Assembly: GCF_011694815.1 (NCBI RefSeq)
Contig: NZ_CP050177.1
Span: forward strand, 5,124,001-5,188,000
Source of the DNA: Streptomyces liangshanensis
GTDB lineage: Bacteria > Actinomycetota > Actinomycetes > Streptomycetales > Streptomycetaceae
Direction: 5' to 3'
DNA: 64,000 bases
In this document: in pieces, positions 49,911 to 57,449 of the stretch
Layout of the letters: every line of letters begins with the position of its first letter
Position numbering within the stretch: position 1 is the first letter of the stretch
Made by a program: the position numbers and the translations under genes
The notes under the pieces: model-generated
Database searches by the model: none
The model's input: the letters and a program-made list of their open reading frames with translations, nothing else
Told to the model about the DNA's origin: nothing

Positions 49911-50828
49911 ATGCGTTCAGGGTTGCTCGCTCTCCGTGCCACCGGTGCGGCCGCCGCACTGGTGGTCGTCCCCGTCCTCGGCGCCACCGCCGCCCAGGCC
50001 GGCGAATCCGTACGAGTCACTGTCACCCCGGCGACCGTCGCCCCGGGTGGCGAGGTCGAGATCCGTGTCGACGGCTGCGACAGCCGGTTCGGTACGGCCG
50101 TGTCCGAGGTCTTCGTCATGGAGGCCGGTCTCCACGGCCGGGGGGACGGCCGAGGGGGCCGCGACGACGGCCCGCCCCCGCCGCGCGACGAGGGCCGACC
50201 GCAGGACGGGGGCCAGCCTCGTGAGGAGGGGCGCCCCCGCGACGAGGGTCAGCCCCGCGACGAAGGTCAATTGCCGCGCGACGAGGGCCGCCCCCGCGAC
50301 GAAGGTCAGCCGCCGCGCGAGGGCCGACCGCAGGACGAAGGCCGGCCGCGCGACGAAGGTCGGCCGCAGGACGAAGGTCAGCCGCGTGACGTCGGTCCCT
50401 CCGCCCCCGAGTTCGGGTCCGCGGGCCGCGAGGCGGGTGCGTCCGGCAGCCAGAACGCCGGCGCTCAGGACGGCCGGAAATCGGCGCTGTTCGGGCAGGC
50501 GGCGATCAAGTCGCAAGCCGCTTCCGGCACCTACGAGGTCAAGGTCAAGTGCCACGGCCAGGGCCGGTCCGGCGCGGGCATCGTCCAGGTGGTCCACAGC
50601 CGGCCCACCCACGACCGGCCCAGCCACCACGCCAGCCCGGTCGCACCGGTCAAGGCGGGCGGCGGCGGTGCCGCGGTCCTCGCCGCGGACGGCCGTGACG
50701 CCGACAAGGCGGAGGGCCCCGGCACCCGCCACGCGGTGATCGGTCTGGTCCTGGCGGGTGTCGCCGCGGTCGCGGTGGCGTACCGGAGCGTGCGGCGGCA
50801 GCGGTCGGCCGCGCGGGACACGGACTGA
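49911..50828 (+). CDS. Secreted repeat-rich protein upstream of sortase
   Basis: A 305-aa protein. Signal peptide at residues 1-30 (ending AAQAGE). A short beta domain (VRVTVTPATVAPGGEVEIRVDGCDSRFGTAV) and a matching strand-rich segment near residue 200 (GTYEVKVKCHGQGRSGAGIVQVV) flank a long low-complexity insert (about 92-165) of six-residue units such as PRDEGQ and PQDEGR. The C-terminus has a hydrophobic helix (VIGLVLAGVAAVAVAY) and a basic tail but no LPxTG-type motif. Single-stop spacing puts it just before the sortase. Probably a membrane-anchored surface protein; insert length may vary between strains. ATG 49911 follows AGGAGG. Confidence 0.8.
   Translation: MRSGLLALRATGAAAALVVVPVLGATAAQAGESVRVTVTPATVAPGGEVEIRVDGCDSRFGTAVSEVFVMEAGLHGRGDGRGGRDDGPPPPRDEGRPQDGGQPREEGRPRDEGQPRDEGQLPRDEGRPRDEGQPPREGRPQDEGRPRDEGRPQDEGQPRDVGPSAPEFGSAGREAGASGSQNAGAQDGRKSALFGQAAIKSQAASGTYEVKVKCHGQGRSGAGIVQVVHSRPTHDRPSHHASPVAPVKAGGGGAAVLAADGRDADKAEGPGTRHAVIGLVLAGVAAVAVAYRSVRRQRSAARDTD
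50183..50396 (+). repeat. Coding tandem repeat, 18-bp unit
   Basis: About twelve imperfect 18-bp units encode six-residue blocks PRDEGR, PQDGGQ, PREEGR, PRDEGQ and so on. One or two units carry an extra or missing residue (for example PRDEGQL and PREGR), showing slippage in whole codons. Confidence 0.9.
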
Positions 50829-50829
50829 C

Positions 50830-51519
50830 ATGTCCACCGGGGACCGCAAGGCGGGCAGCGCGGGCAGCGGCAGGCTGCTGACCGGGGTGGCCTGGGCCGT
50901 ACTGCTGCTGGGACTGTGGCTCTGGGGCCGCGATGCCACCGGCGGCTCGGGCGGCCAGTCGGCGCCCACGACCGGAGACGTGGCCGCGGTCGGCCGCCCG
51001 CTGGGCGGCGTACCGCTGCCCGCCGCCCGCGAACCGCTCGAACCCTCGGAGCCGCGGCGCGTCGAGGTCCCCTCGCTGGGGATCGCGGCGCCCGTCGCGC
51101 CCCGCGGGCTGGACGGCGCGGGGGCGGTCGACCCGCCGCCGTACGAGACGCCGCAGACGGTCGGCTGGTACGGCCGCGGGGTGCAGCCGGGCGCGGCGGG
51201 CACCGCGCTGTTCGTCGGGCACGTCGACACCCGGACCAAGCCGGCGGTCTTCTACGGGCTCAGCGCGGCGCGGCCCGGCACGAAGATCCGGGTGACGAGG
51301 AGCGACGGCTCGGTCGCCGAATTCACCGTGGACGACGTGCAGGTGTTCAGCCGGGAGCGGTTCGACGCGAAGAAGGTCTACGGGCCGCGCGAGAAGTCGC
51401 GTGCGGAGCTGCGGCTGATCACGTGCGGCGGGACGTTCGACAAGAAGGCCGGCGCGTACACCGCGAACGTGGTGGTGTCGGCGTACCTCACGGGCGCGGG
51501 CGGGACCCGCGACAGCTGA
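50830..51519 (+). CDS. Class F sortase
   Basis: A 229-aa transpeptidase with an N-terminal transmembrane anchor (LLTGVAWAVLLLGLWLW). The catalytic domain (about 75-225) has the sortase triad elements: GTALFVGHVDTR (His), LRLITCGGTFDKKAGAYTANVVVSAYL (Cys). The conserved Arg is not certain from this reading. RVEVPSLGIAAPVAP and VGWYGRGVQPGAAG are typical of the actinobacterial class F. It attaches surface proteins to cell wall or acts in pilus-like modification. It begins one base after the preceding stop, and the 47640 LAxTG protein is a candidate client. Confidence 0.93.
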   Translation: MSTGDRKAGSAGSGRLLTGVAWAVLLLGLWLWGRDATGGSGGQSAPTTGDVAAVGRPLGGVPLPAAREPLEPSEPRRVEVPSLGIAAPVAPRGLDGAGAVDPPPYETPQTVGWYGRGVQPGAAGTALFVGHVDTRTKPAVFYGLSAARPGTKIRVTRSDGSVAEFTVDDVQVFSRERFDAKKVYGPREKSRAELRLITCGGTFDKKAGAYTANVVVSAYLTGAGGTRDS

Positions 51520-51624
51520 GGCAGCCTGCCGGGGCCGTGCGCGGGACCCCGGTCCTCGGGACCCCGGTCGCCGGGGCCCCGGAAACGTAATGTGGGGGCC
51601 GTGGTCCTGGACTTGGGGGAGCGG

Positions 51625-52650
51625 ATGGACGGCAGTGCGGTACGCGCCACGGCGCTCGCGGCGGGCACGCTGCTCCTGCTTGCTGGCTGCTCGTCCGGCG
51701 GCCCCGGCGGCGGCGCCCCCGACGCGGGCGAGCGCGCCGCGCCCACCGCGTCCGTCGGCCAGCGCCCCAAGGCGGACGTGCCGTACTGGGTGGATCCCGA
51801 CGGTACGGCGGCCCGGGAGGCCGTCGCCTACGCGGACCGGGGCGACGTGGACAGCGCCCGGCTGCTCAGGAGGATCGCCGAGCAGCCGGCCGCGTCGTGG
51901 ATCGGCCCCGACGACCCGAGGGGACAGGCCGAGGCGGTGACGACCGCGGCCACCGAGGCCGACCGGGACGCGCTGCTCGTGCTGTACAACATCCCGCACC
52001 GCGACTGCGGCCAGTACTCCAAGGGCGGCGCCGCCGACGGTGACGCGTACCGGACGTGGATCGACGAGGTCGCGCGGGGCATCGGCGGGCGCAGGGCCAC
52101 GGTGATCCTGGAGCCGGACGCCGTCCTGCACCTGGCGGACGGCTGCACGCCGGAGGAGTTCCGGGAGGAGCGGTACGGCCTGCTCGGCGCCGCCGTCGAA
52201 CGGCTCGGCCGGCAGCCGGGCACCTCCGTCTACCTGGACGCGGGCAATCCGGGCTGGCGCACGCCGGACGCGCTGTTCGAGCCGCTGCGGCGGGCGGGCC
52301 TCGCGCAGGCGGACGGCTTCGCCGTGAACGTGTCGAACTTCTTCCCGACCGCGGCGAGCGTGGACTTCGGCAAGCGGCTGTCCGCGCGGGTCGGCGGCAA
52401 ACCGTTCGTGATCGACACCAGCCGCAACGGCAACGGCGCGTACACCTCGGGCGATCCCGGCGAGAACTGGTGCAACCCGCCGGGCCGCGCGCTCGGCGAG
52501 GCGCCGACCGTCAGGACCGGTGATCCACTGGTCAGGGCCTACCTGTGGATCAAGCGCCCGGGAGAGTCGGACGGCGAGTGCCGGGGCGGGCCCCGGGCGG
52601 GCGAGTGGTGGGCGGAGTACGCGGTGGGGCTGGCGCGGAACGGGGCGTGA
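51625..52650 (+). CDS. Lipoprotein GH6 endoglucanase/cellobiohydrolase-like enzyme
   Basis: A 341-aa protein with a signal peptide ending in LLLLAGCSSGG (lipobox, Cys near 21), so probably lipid-anchored outside. The GH6 domain (about 60-340) has LVLYNIPHRDCGQYSKGG and ATVILEPDAVLHL, SVYLDAGNPGW, and FAVNVSNF, with DTSRNGNGAY near the end. Acidic residues in DCGQ and EPDAV are in place for acid catalysis. It cleaves beta-1,4-glucans with inversion. ATG 51625 follows GGGGGAG; GTG further upstream would add eleven residues. Confidence 0.9.
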   Translation: MDGSAVRATALAAGTLLLLAGCSSGGPGGGAPDAGERAAPTASVGQRPKADVPYWVDPDGTAAREAVAYADRGDVDSARLLRRIAEQPAASWIGPDDPRGQAEAVTTAATEADRDALLVLYNIPHRDCGQYSKGGAADGDAYRTWIDEVARGIGGRRATVILEPDAVLHLADGCTPEEFREERYGLLGAAVERLGRQPGTSVYLDAGNPGWRTPDALFEPLRRAGLAQADGFAVNVSNFFPTAASVDFGKRLSARVGGKPFVIDTSRNGNGAYTSGDPGENWCNPPGRALGEAPTVRTGDPLVRAYLWIKRPGESDGECRGGPRAGEWWAEYAVGLARNGA

Positions 52651-52801
52651 ATCCCCGGACAGGCCCGAGCGCCGGGCGCACGCGTGCGTACGTACCCGGC
52701 ACACGCCCCGGGCGCGCGAAACGCAACAATGGCGGACATACGCCACGTCCGCGAGGTGTACGGGAGGGCTGCGGCGGGCGCGCGGCGCCCGCGCAACAGG
52801 C

Positions 52802-52832
52802 GAAGCCCCCTCACATGACGTGAGGGGGCTTC
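52802..52832. terminator. Terminator between GH6 gene and tRNA-Lys
   Basis: GAAGCCCCCTCAC (52802-52814) and GTGAGGGGGCTTC (52820-52832) form a perfect 13-bp stem with a 5-nt loop, just past the 3' end of the minus-strand tRNA. Confidence 0.8.
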
Positions 52833-52842
52833 GTCCGTCGGT

Positions 52843-52915
52843 GCGCCGTCAGGGACTCGAACCCCGGACCCGCTGATTAAGAGTCAGCTGCTCTAACCAA
52901 CTGAGCTAACGGCGC
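52843..52915 (-). tRNA. tRNA-Lys (anticodon CUU), first copy
   Basis: On the minus strand GCGCCGT and ACGGCGC close the acceptor stem. The D-arm (TTAGCTCAGTTGGTTAGAGC), the anticodon loop CTCTTAA with anticodon CUU, and the T-arm GGTTCGAGTCC are all present. 73 nt without CCA. Identical to the copy at 63058-63130. Confidence 0.95.
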
Positions 52916-53098
52916 GCGCTGACCTGGAGAACTCTACCCGATCGTCGCGGGTGGACCGGACCACGCGAGGCCCCCGGCCACCTGTTGGATAGTCGTTTCT
53001 TACCTTTGATCCGTCAAAATGCGACTTGTCAAGACAGTTGAGACACTGACGCCCGTGCAGCCGCGTCGAAAGATCTTGATGAGTGTGGAGGGGATCGC

Positions 53099-54511
53099 AT
53101 GATCGTCCCGGCCTTCGAGGAGTACGAGCCCGCTCTTGACTGCCCCTGCCCCGGGTGCGCCGCGCGGCGCCGGGATCTGGCGAGAGGCCTGCCGGTACGG
53201 GCCGGCGGCCACCCGGGCGCGCACGGCACCCGGCGGGCGTTGGTGCTGGTCACGGCGGCGGGGGTGGCGTTCGGCGCGACGGGTTCCGGCGCGTGGGCCG
53301 AGGCGGGGGCGGACGGGACGGGCCTCGACACGTTCGCGTCGTCCGGAGCCGTGCTCGCCGCCGTGCCCGGCGAGGAGCCCGAGCCCGAGACCCCCCAGGG
53401 CGGCAGCGGCCCGCTGCACGGGAAGCCCTCGCCGGGACCGGGACCCGGGGTCGGCAAGCCGTCCGCGCCGCTGCGCGCCACGACGCGGGCGGACATCATC
53501 AACCGCGCCAAGCGGTGGGTGGGCGCGCAGGTGCCGTACAGCATGACCAAGTACTGGTCGGACGGCTACCGCCAGGACTGCTCCGGCTACGTCTCGATGG
53601 CCTGGAACCTCGCGGGCAACGAATGGACCGGCAGCCTCGCGCAGTACGGCGTGAAGATCGCGCGGGAGGATCTCCAGCCAGGGGACATGCTGCTCTTCCA
53701 CAACCCGTCCGACCCCAACAAGGGGTCGCACGTCACGCTCTTCGGCGGCTGGACGGACTACACGCACGCGTACTACATCGCGTACGAGCAGACGCAGCCG
53801 CACACGCGCACGCAGTCCACACCGATGGCGTACTGGAACAACTCGGCGCGGTACGTGCCGTACCGCTACCGGGGGCTGACGGAGGGGGCCGCAGGCAGCA
53901 AGGCGGTGACGGTGGCGTCGTACCCGGGCGCGAGCGCGTTCGGGCCGGGCGCGCGCAACAAGTACGTCACCCAGCTCGGCCGGATGCTGGTCGAGCGCGG
54001 CGGCAAGCGCTTCTACAGCCTGGGCCCCGGGCCGCGCTGGGAGGAGGCGGACCGGCGGGCCACGCAGGCGTTCCAGGTCGCGCAGGGCTGGCGCGGCGCG
54101 GAGGCGGACGGGCTGCCGGGACCGCAGACGTGGCGGCTGCTGGTGAACGGCCAGGGCAAGGGCATCCCGGGGGCGGGCGGGAGGAGCGCCGGTCGGGCGG
54201 CCGGGGGTGGTGCGGCCTCCGGCGGTGGCGCCTCCGCCGGTCGGGCCCCTTCCGGTGGTACGACGGCGGGGGTGCCGGCGTATCCGGGCCTCGGGTCCTT
54301 CCGGCCCGGCCGGTCGGGTCCGTATGTCGAGCGGCTCGGCGAGCGGCTGGTCAGGAAGGGCTTCGGCAGGCACTACACCTCGGGGCCGGGCCCGAGCTGG
54401 GGCGAGGCGGACCGGCGCAACGTCGAGGCGTTCCAGCGCGCGCAGGGCTGGCGCGGCAGCGCGGCGGACGGCTACCCGGGGCCCGAGACCTGGCGACGAC
54501 TCTTCGGATGA
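53099..54511 (+). CDS. NlpC/P60-like peptidoglycan hydrolase with two peptidoglycan-binding repeats
   Basis: A 470-aa protein. Unusual cytosolic start with CPCPGC (about residues 15-20), then a hydrophobic anchor (RRALVLVTAAGVAFGATGSGAWA). The catalytic region (about 125-260) has YRQDCSGYVSMAWNL (nucleophile Cys) and LQPGDMLLFHNP, KGSHVTLFGGW (His). Two C-terminal peptidoglycan-binding-like repeats follow (about 285-340 and 395-465), each with FGPGARNKYVTQLGRML or RSGPYVERLGERLV, then FQxAQGWRGxxADGxPGPxTWRRL. It should cleave peptide cross-bridges. Stop and start overlap with the SPFH gene reading frame suggests coupling. ATG 53099. Confidence 0.85.
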   Translation: MIVPAFEEYEPALDCPCPGCAARRRDLARGLPVRAGGHPGAHGTRRALVLVTAAGVAFGATGSGAWAEAGADGTGLDTFASSGAVLAAVPGEEPEPETPQGGSGPLHGKPSPGPGPGVGKPSAPLRATTRADIINRAKRWVGAQVPYSMTKYWSDGYRQDCSGYVSMAWNLAGNEWTGSLAQYGVKIAREDLQPGDMLLFHNPSDPNKGSHVTLFGGWTDYTHAYYIAYEQTQPHTRTQSTPMAYWNNSARYVPYRYRGLTEGAAGSKAVTVASYPGASAFGPGARNKYVTQLGRMLVERGGKRFYSLGPGPRWEEADRRATQAFQVAQGWRGAEADGLPGPQTWRLLVNGQGKGIPGAGGRSAGRAAGGGAASGGGASAGRAPSGGTTAGVPAYPGLGSFRPGRSGPYVERLGERLVRKGFGRHYTSGPGPSWGEADRRNVEAFQRAQGWRGSAADGYPGPETWRRLFG

Positions 54512-54522
54512 CGGAGGCAAGG

Positions 54523-56514
54523 ATGACGACGAGGGCGCGAGAGAACGACGAGGGTGGCGCGGGCCGGGGCGACGGTACGGGGCGGCCGCTTCCGGGCGCC
54601 GGCCGCGGGCCGGAGGCCGACGCGGACGCTGGCTCCCAGCCGGGACCGTCGCCCTCGGAGACATCCGCGTCCTTCGCGTCGGACGAGGCCGCCCCTGACT
54701 TCTCCGTGCCGGGTACGGCCGCTCGCGGCGTGGCCGCGTGGACGCCCCCGTTCGAGGGCACGCACTGCCGGCCGGTGACGGTCCACGAGGACGGCCGCGT
54801 CGAACCGCTGCTGCCGCCTCCCACCGGGGCTGCCGAGCCGGACCGGGTCGATACGGGACGGTCGGACGGGAGCGACCCTGGCGAACAGGGCGTCGCGTCG
54901 ACCGGTACGGCGTCCGCTGAGCCTGCCATTCCGGCTAAAACGGCCGACACGGCCGCCCCGGAACGGCCCGCCGCGCGGGCGGCGGAACGGGACGCCGAAC
55001 AGACCTCCGCCGAGGCGGCGGCGCGTCCCTCCGTACGGCAGGTTCTCGGCCGTGATCTGCCCCCCGGGCCCGTCGAGCACCTCGCTCCCGCTCATCCGCT
55101 CACCCCCGCCCTGCACCCCATCCCCGGCCACGAGTTGAACGCGCCCGCCGGGATCCCCTCGTCCGCCGCCGCCGTACCGGTCGTACCGGCTGCCCCGGTC
55201 GAGTCCGCGTCCCCGGACGAGGCCCGCCACGTACCGCCCTCGACCCCGGCGGCCCTGCCCGCCGCGACGGCCTCCGCGTCCCCCTCCGCGTGGACGGCCC
55301 CCGCCGCGTCCCCCACCACCCCCCACGCCCGCACCGCCGACGACGACGACGCGGGTGCGCGGGACGCCGACGGGGGCGCCGACGCCCGGGCGGCGGGCGT
55401 CCAGGGGGCGGGCGTCCAGGCGGCAGGCGAGACGGTGCGGTGGAACAGTCCGCTCATCGTCGGGGAGTCCACCCACGAGATCCCCGTCCACCTCCTCTTC
55501 CGCGACGAGACCGGCCCCGCCCGCCCCGCCGCCGGTGCCCGCCGGATGCGGCGCGTGCCCGCCCCCGCGCCCGTGCCCGTCGTTCCGGTACGGGCCGCTC
55601 CGCCCAGCGACCCCAAGCTCGTCGAGCGGCCGGGGCCCGTACTGCCCGGCTGGGTCGCGGCCCTCGCCGGGCTCGTCGCCGTCGCCGCGTGCGCCGCGGT
55701 CGTGTGGTGGGCCGGGGCCGTCCCCGACGCGGTCAACGCCATGCTGCGGCTGCCGTCCCCCGCGTACCACGGCATCACCATCGCCGAGTGGGCGCTGCTC
55801 GCGCTCGGCGTGACCGTCGCGCTCTTCGCCTTCGGCGGCCTCGGGCGCGGGCGCGTTGGGCAGGCCTGGGTGCTGACGCTGTTCGGCGACTACCGGGGGA
55901 GCGTGCGCCGCACGGGCCTGCTCTGGGTCAGCCCGCTGCTGCTGCGCCGCAAGGTGGACGTACGGCTCAGGCACTGGCGCAGCGAACCGGTGCCGGCGGT
56001 CGACGCGAACGGTACGGCGCTGCGCGTGGTGGTCCTCGTCGTGTGGCGGGTCAGGGACACCGTGCGCGCCGCGCTCGGCGTACGGGACCACGAGGAGTAC
56101 CTGCGCGAGCAGGTCGAGGCGGCGATGGCGCGTGTCCTGTCGCAACTGCCCGCCGACGCGTTCCACGACGAGGCCCCGACCCTGCGCAACGCGGAGGCCG
56201 TCGGTGACGCGCTGACCCGGATGCTGTCCGCGGAGTGCCGGCCCGTCGGCGTCGAGGTCTTCTCGGCGCAGCCGACGCGGATCGAGTACGCCCCCGAGAT
56301 CGCCGAGGCCATGCAGCGCAGCCGGATCGCCGCGATCGACGCCCGGCACCGGGACAGCGTGCTGACCGCGGTGGTCGACGCGGTCGACGACACCGTGCAC
56401 CGGCTGACGTCCCGCGGCCTGGTCGAACTGGACGACTACGAGCGTAAAGCGCTCGTCAAGGACCTCACGGTGGCCTTCTACACAGGTCGGCAGGGTACCG
56501 GCGAGAGATTCTGA
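54523..56514 (+). CDS. SPFH/band-7 protein with long disordered N-terminus
   Basis: A 663-aa protein. Residues 1 to about 390 are Ala/Pro/Asp/Glu-rich and disordered, with short motifs such as EGTHCRPVTVHEDGRVEPLLPPP and WNSPLIVGESTHEIPVHLLFRDE. Two transmembrane helices follow (WVAALAGLVAVAACAAVVWWAG and EWALLALGVTVALFAFGGL). The SPFH domain (about 450-620) has QAWVLTLFGDYRGSVRRTGLLWVSPLL, VDVRLRHW and VDANGTALRVVVLVVWRVRDT, ending in helices. SPFH proteins form ring-like membrane cages or microdomains. ATG 54523 is chosen (GGAGG five bases upstream); ATG 54508 overlaps the previous stop as ATGA. Link to cell-wall hydrolase suggests an envelope role. Confidence 0.85.
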   Translation: MTTRARENDEGGAGRGDGTGRPLPGAGRGPEADADAGSQPGPSPSETSASFASDEAAPDFSVPGTAARGVAAWTPPFEGTHCRPVTVHEDGRVEPLLPPPTGAAEPDRVDTGRSDGSDPGEQGVASTGTASAEPAIPAKTADTAAPERPAARAAERDAEQTSAEAAARPSVRQVLGRDLPPGPVEHLAPAHPLTPALHPIPGHELNAPAGIPSSAAAVPVVPAAPVESASPDEARHVPPSTPAALPAATASASPSAWTAPAASPTTPHARTADDDDAGARDADGGADARAAGVQGAGVQAAGETVRWNSPLIVGESTHEIPVHLLFRDETGPARPAAGARRMRRVPAPAPVPVVPVRAAPPSDPKLVERPGPVLPGWVAALAGLVAVAACAAVVWWAGAVPDAVNAMLRLPSPAYHGITIAEWALLALGVTVALFAFGGLGRGRVGQAWVLTLFGDYRGSVRRTGLLWVSPLLLRRKVDVRLRHWRSEPVPAVDANGTALRVVVLVVWRVRDTVRAALGVRDHEEYLREQVEAAMARVLSQLPADAFHDEAPTLRNAEAVGDALTRMLSAECRPVGVEVFSAQPTRIEYAPEIAEAMQRSRIAAIDARHRDSVLTAVVDAVDDTVHRLTSRGLVELDDYERKALVKDLTVAFYTGRQGTGERF

Positions 56515-56529
56515 GTGGTCTGGACCGCA
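56514..56529. promoter_or_regulatory. DasR-like dre site 1 upstream of the LPMO
   Basis: AGTGGTCTGGACCGCA matches the DasR responsive-element consensus A(C/G)TGGTCTAGACCA(C/G)T at most positions, with the core TGGTC-N-GACC intact. Overlaps the last base of the SPFH gene. Confidence 0.55.
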
Positions 56530-56569
56530 CTTGTTATGGACACGGTCAAGTTCCGTTAATACTCTAGGG

Positions 56570-56585
56570 CTTGGTCTAGACCGCA
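56570..56585. promoter_or_regulatory. DasR-like dre site 2 upstream of the LPMO
   Basis: CTTGGTCTAGACCGCA contains the perfect palindromic core TGGTCTAGACC. It lies 56 bp after site 1 and 66 bp before the LPMO ATG. Chitin-utilisation genes of Streptomyces carry such sites, bound by the GlcNAc-responsive regulator DasR; paired TGGTC/GACC repeats are also typical of chitinase promoters. Confidence 0.65.
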
Positions 56586-56650
56586 GACTGTACTCCCCTG
56601 CACGCGTGCAGTACGGCTCACCGAACTCCCCACGTTCTCTGGAGCGAAGC

Positions 56651-57238
56651 ATGCGAAAGAAAATAGGCGCGGCCGTGGTCGGCCTCGCGATCGCCGGCGT
56701 TTCCTTCGTCGGAACCGGCAGCGCCAGCAGCCATGGCTACACCGACCAGCCGCTCAGCCGTCAGAAGCTGTGTGCCAACGGCACGGTGTCCAACTGCGGC
56801 AACATCCAGTGGGAGCCGCAGAGCGTCGAGGGGCCCAAGGGCTTCCCGGCCGCCGGCCCCGCCGACGGAAAGCTGTGCTCCGCCGGGCTCAGCCAGTTCA
56901 ACCAGCTCAACGACCAGCGCAACGGCGCCTGGCCGACCACGAAGGTGACAAGCGGCGCGAGCTACAACTTCCGTTGGCAGTTCACCGCCAGCCACGCCAC
57001 CACCGACTTCAAGTACTACATCACCAAGCAGGGTTGGAACTCCAACGCGCCGCTGACCCGCGCCGCCCTGGAGACCCAGCCGTTCCTGACGGTGCCGTAC
57101 AACAACGCGCGGCCGCCGTTCACGCTGTCCCACTCCGGCCAGCTGCCCAACCGGACCGGTCGTCACATGATCCTGGGTGTCTGGACGATCGCCGACACGG
57201 CGATGGCGTTCTACTCCTGCTCGGACGTCCAGTTCTGA
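56651..57238 (+). CDS. AA10 lytic polysaccharide monooxygenase (chitin-active type)
   Basis: A 195-aa secreted copper enzyme. Signal peptide to about residue 28, cleaved before His (SASS-HGYTDQPLSR), so mature His1 forms the histidine brace. The second brace His is in FTASHATTDFKYY. The surface has the small-AA10 pattern SRQKLCANGTVSNCGNIQWEPQSVEGPKGFP, and the C-terminus has HMILGVWTIADTAMAFYSCSDVQF (axial Phe/Tyr). Four-plus Cys form disulfides. It cleaves crystalline chitin oxidatively. Single-domain, no binding module. ATG 56651 follows GGAGCGAAGC. Two dre-like sites upstream tie it to chitin/GlcNAc control. Confidence 0.93.
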   Translation: MRKKIGAAVVGLAIAGVSFVGTGSASSHGYTDQPLSRQKLCANGTVSNCGNIQWEPQSVEGPKGFPAAGPADGKLCSAGLSQFNQLNDQRNGAWPTTKVTSGASYNFRWQFTASHATTDFKYYITKQGWNSNAPLTRAALETQPFLTVPYNNARPPFTLSHSGQLPNRTGRHMILGVWTIADTAMAFYSCSDVQF

Positions 57239-57316
57239 CGGCTGATCAGGTAGCAGTGACGACCCCGATGGCCGTGGTGGCAGCGGCGATCGGGGCCGGT
57301 ACGTCGTAGTCAGGCG

Positions 57317-57367
57317 CCCGGGGGGCGGTGCACGGCCGGTCCGCCGCCGTCGGCACCGCTCCCCGGG
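57317..57367. terminator. Strong terminator between LPMO and FtsX-type permease
   Basis: CCCGGGGGGCGGTGC (57317-57331) pairs with GCACCGCTCCCCGGG (57353-57367), a 15-bp stem with one G-T wobble and a 21-nt loop, between convergent genes. Confidence 0.7.
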
Positions 57368-57449
57368 ACGCCGCATCCCGGTACGCCGCCCCCGGGCCGT
57401 CGCCCCCCGGGGCGCTTCCTGGGCACTTCCGGGGTGCCTTCCCGCGCGG

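Noticed and set aside
50183..50396. Possible CRISPR-like array
   Set aside because: The 18-bp repeats are contiguous, without spacers, and keep codon frame inside a secreted protein.
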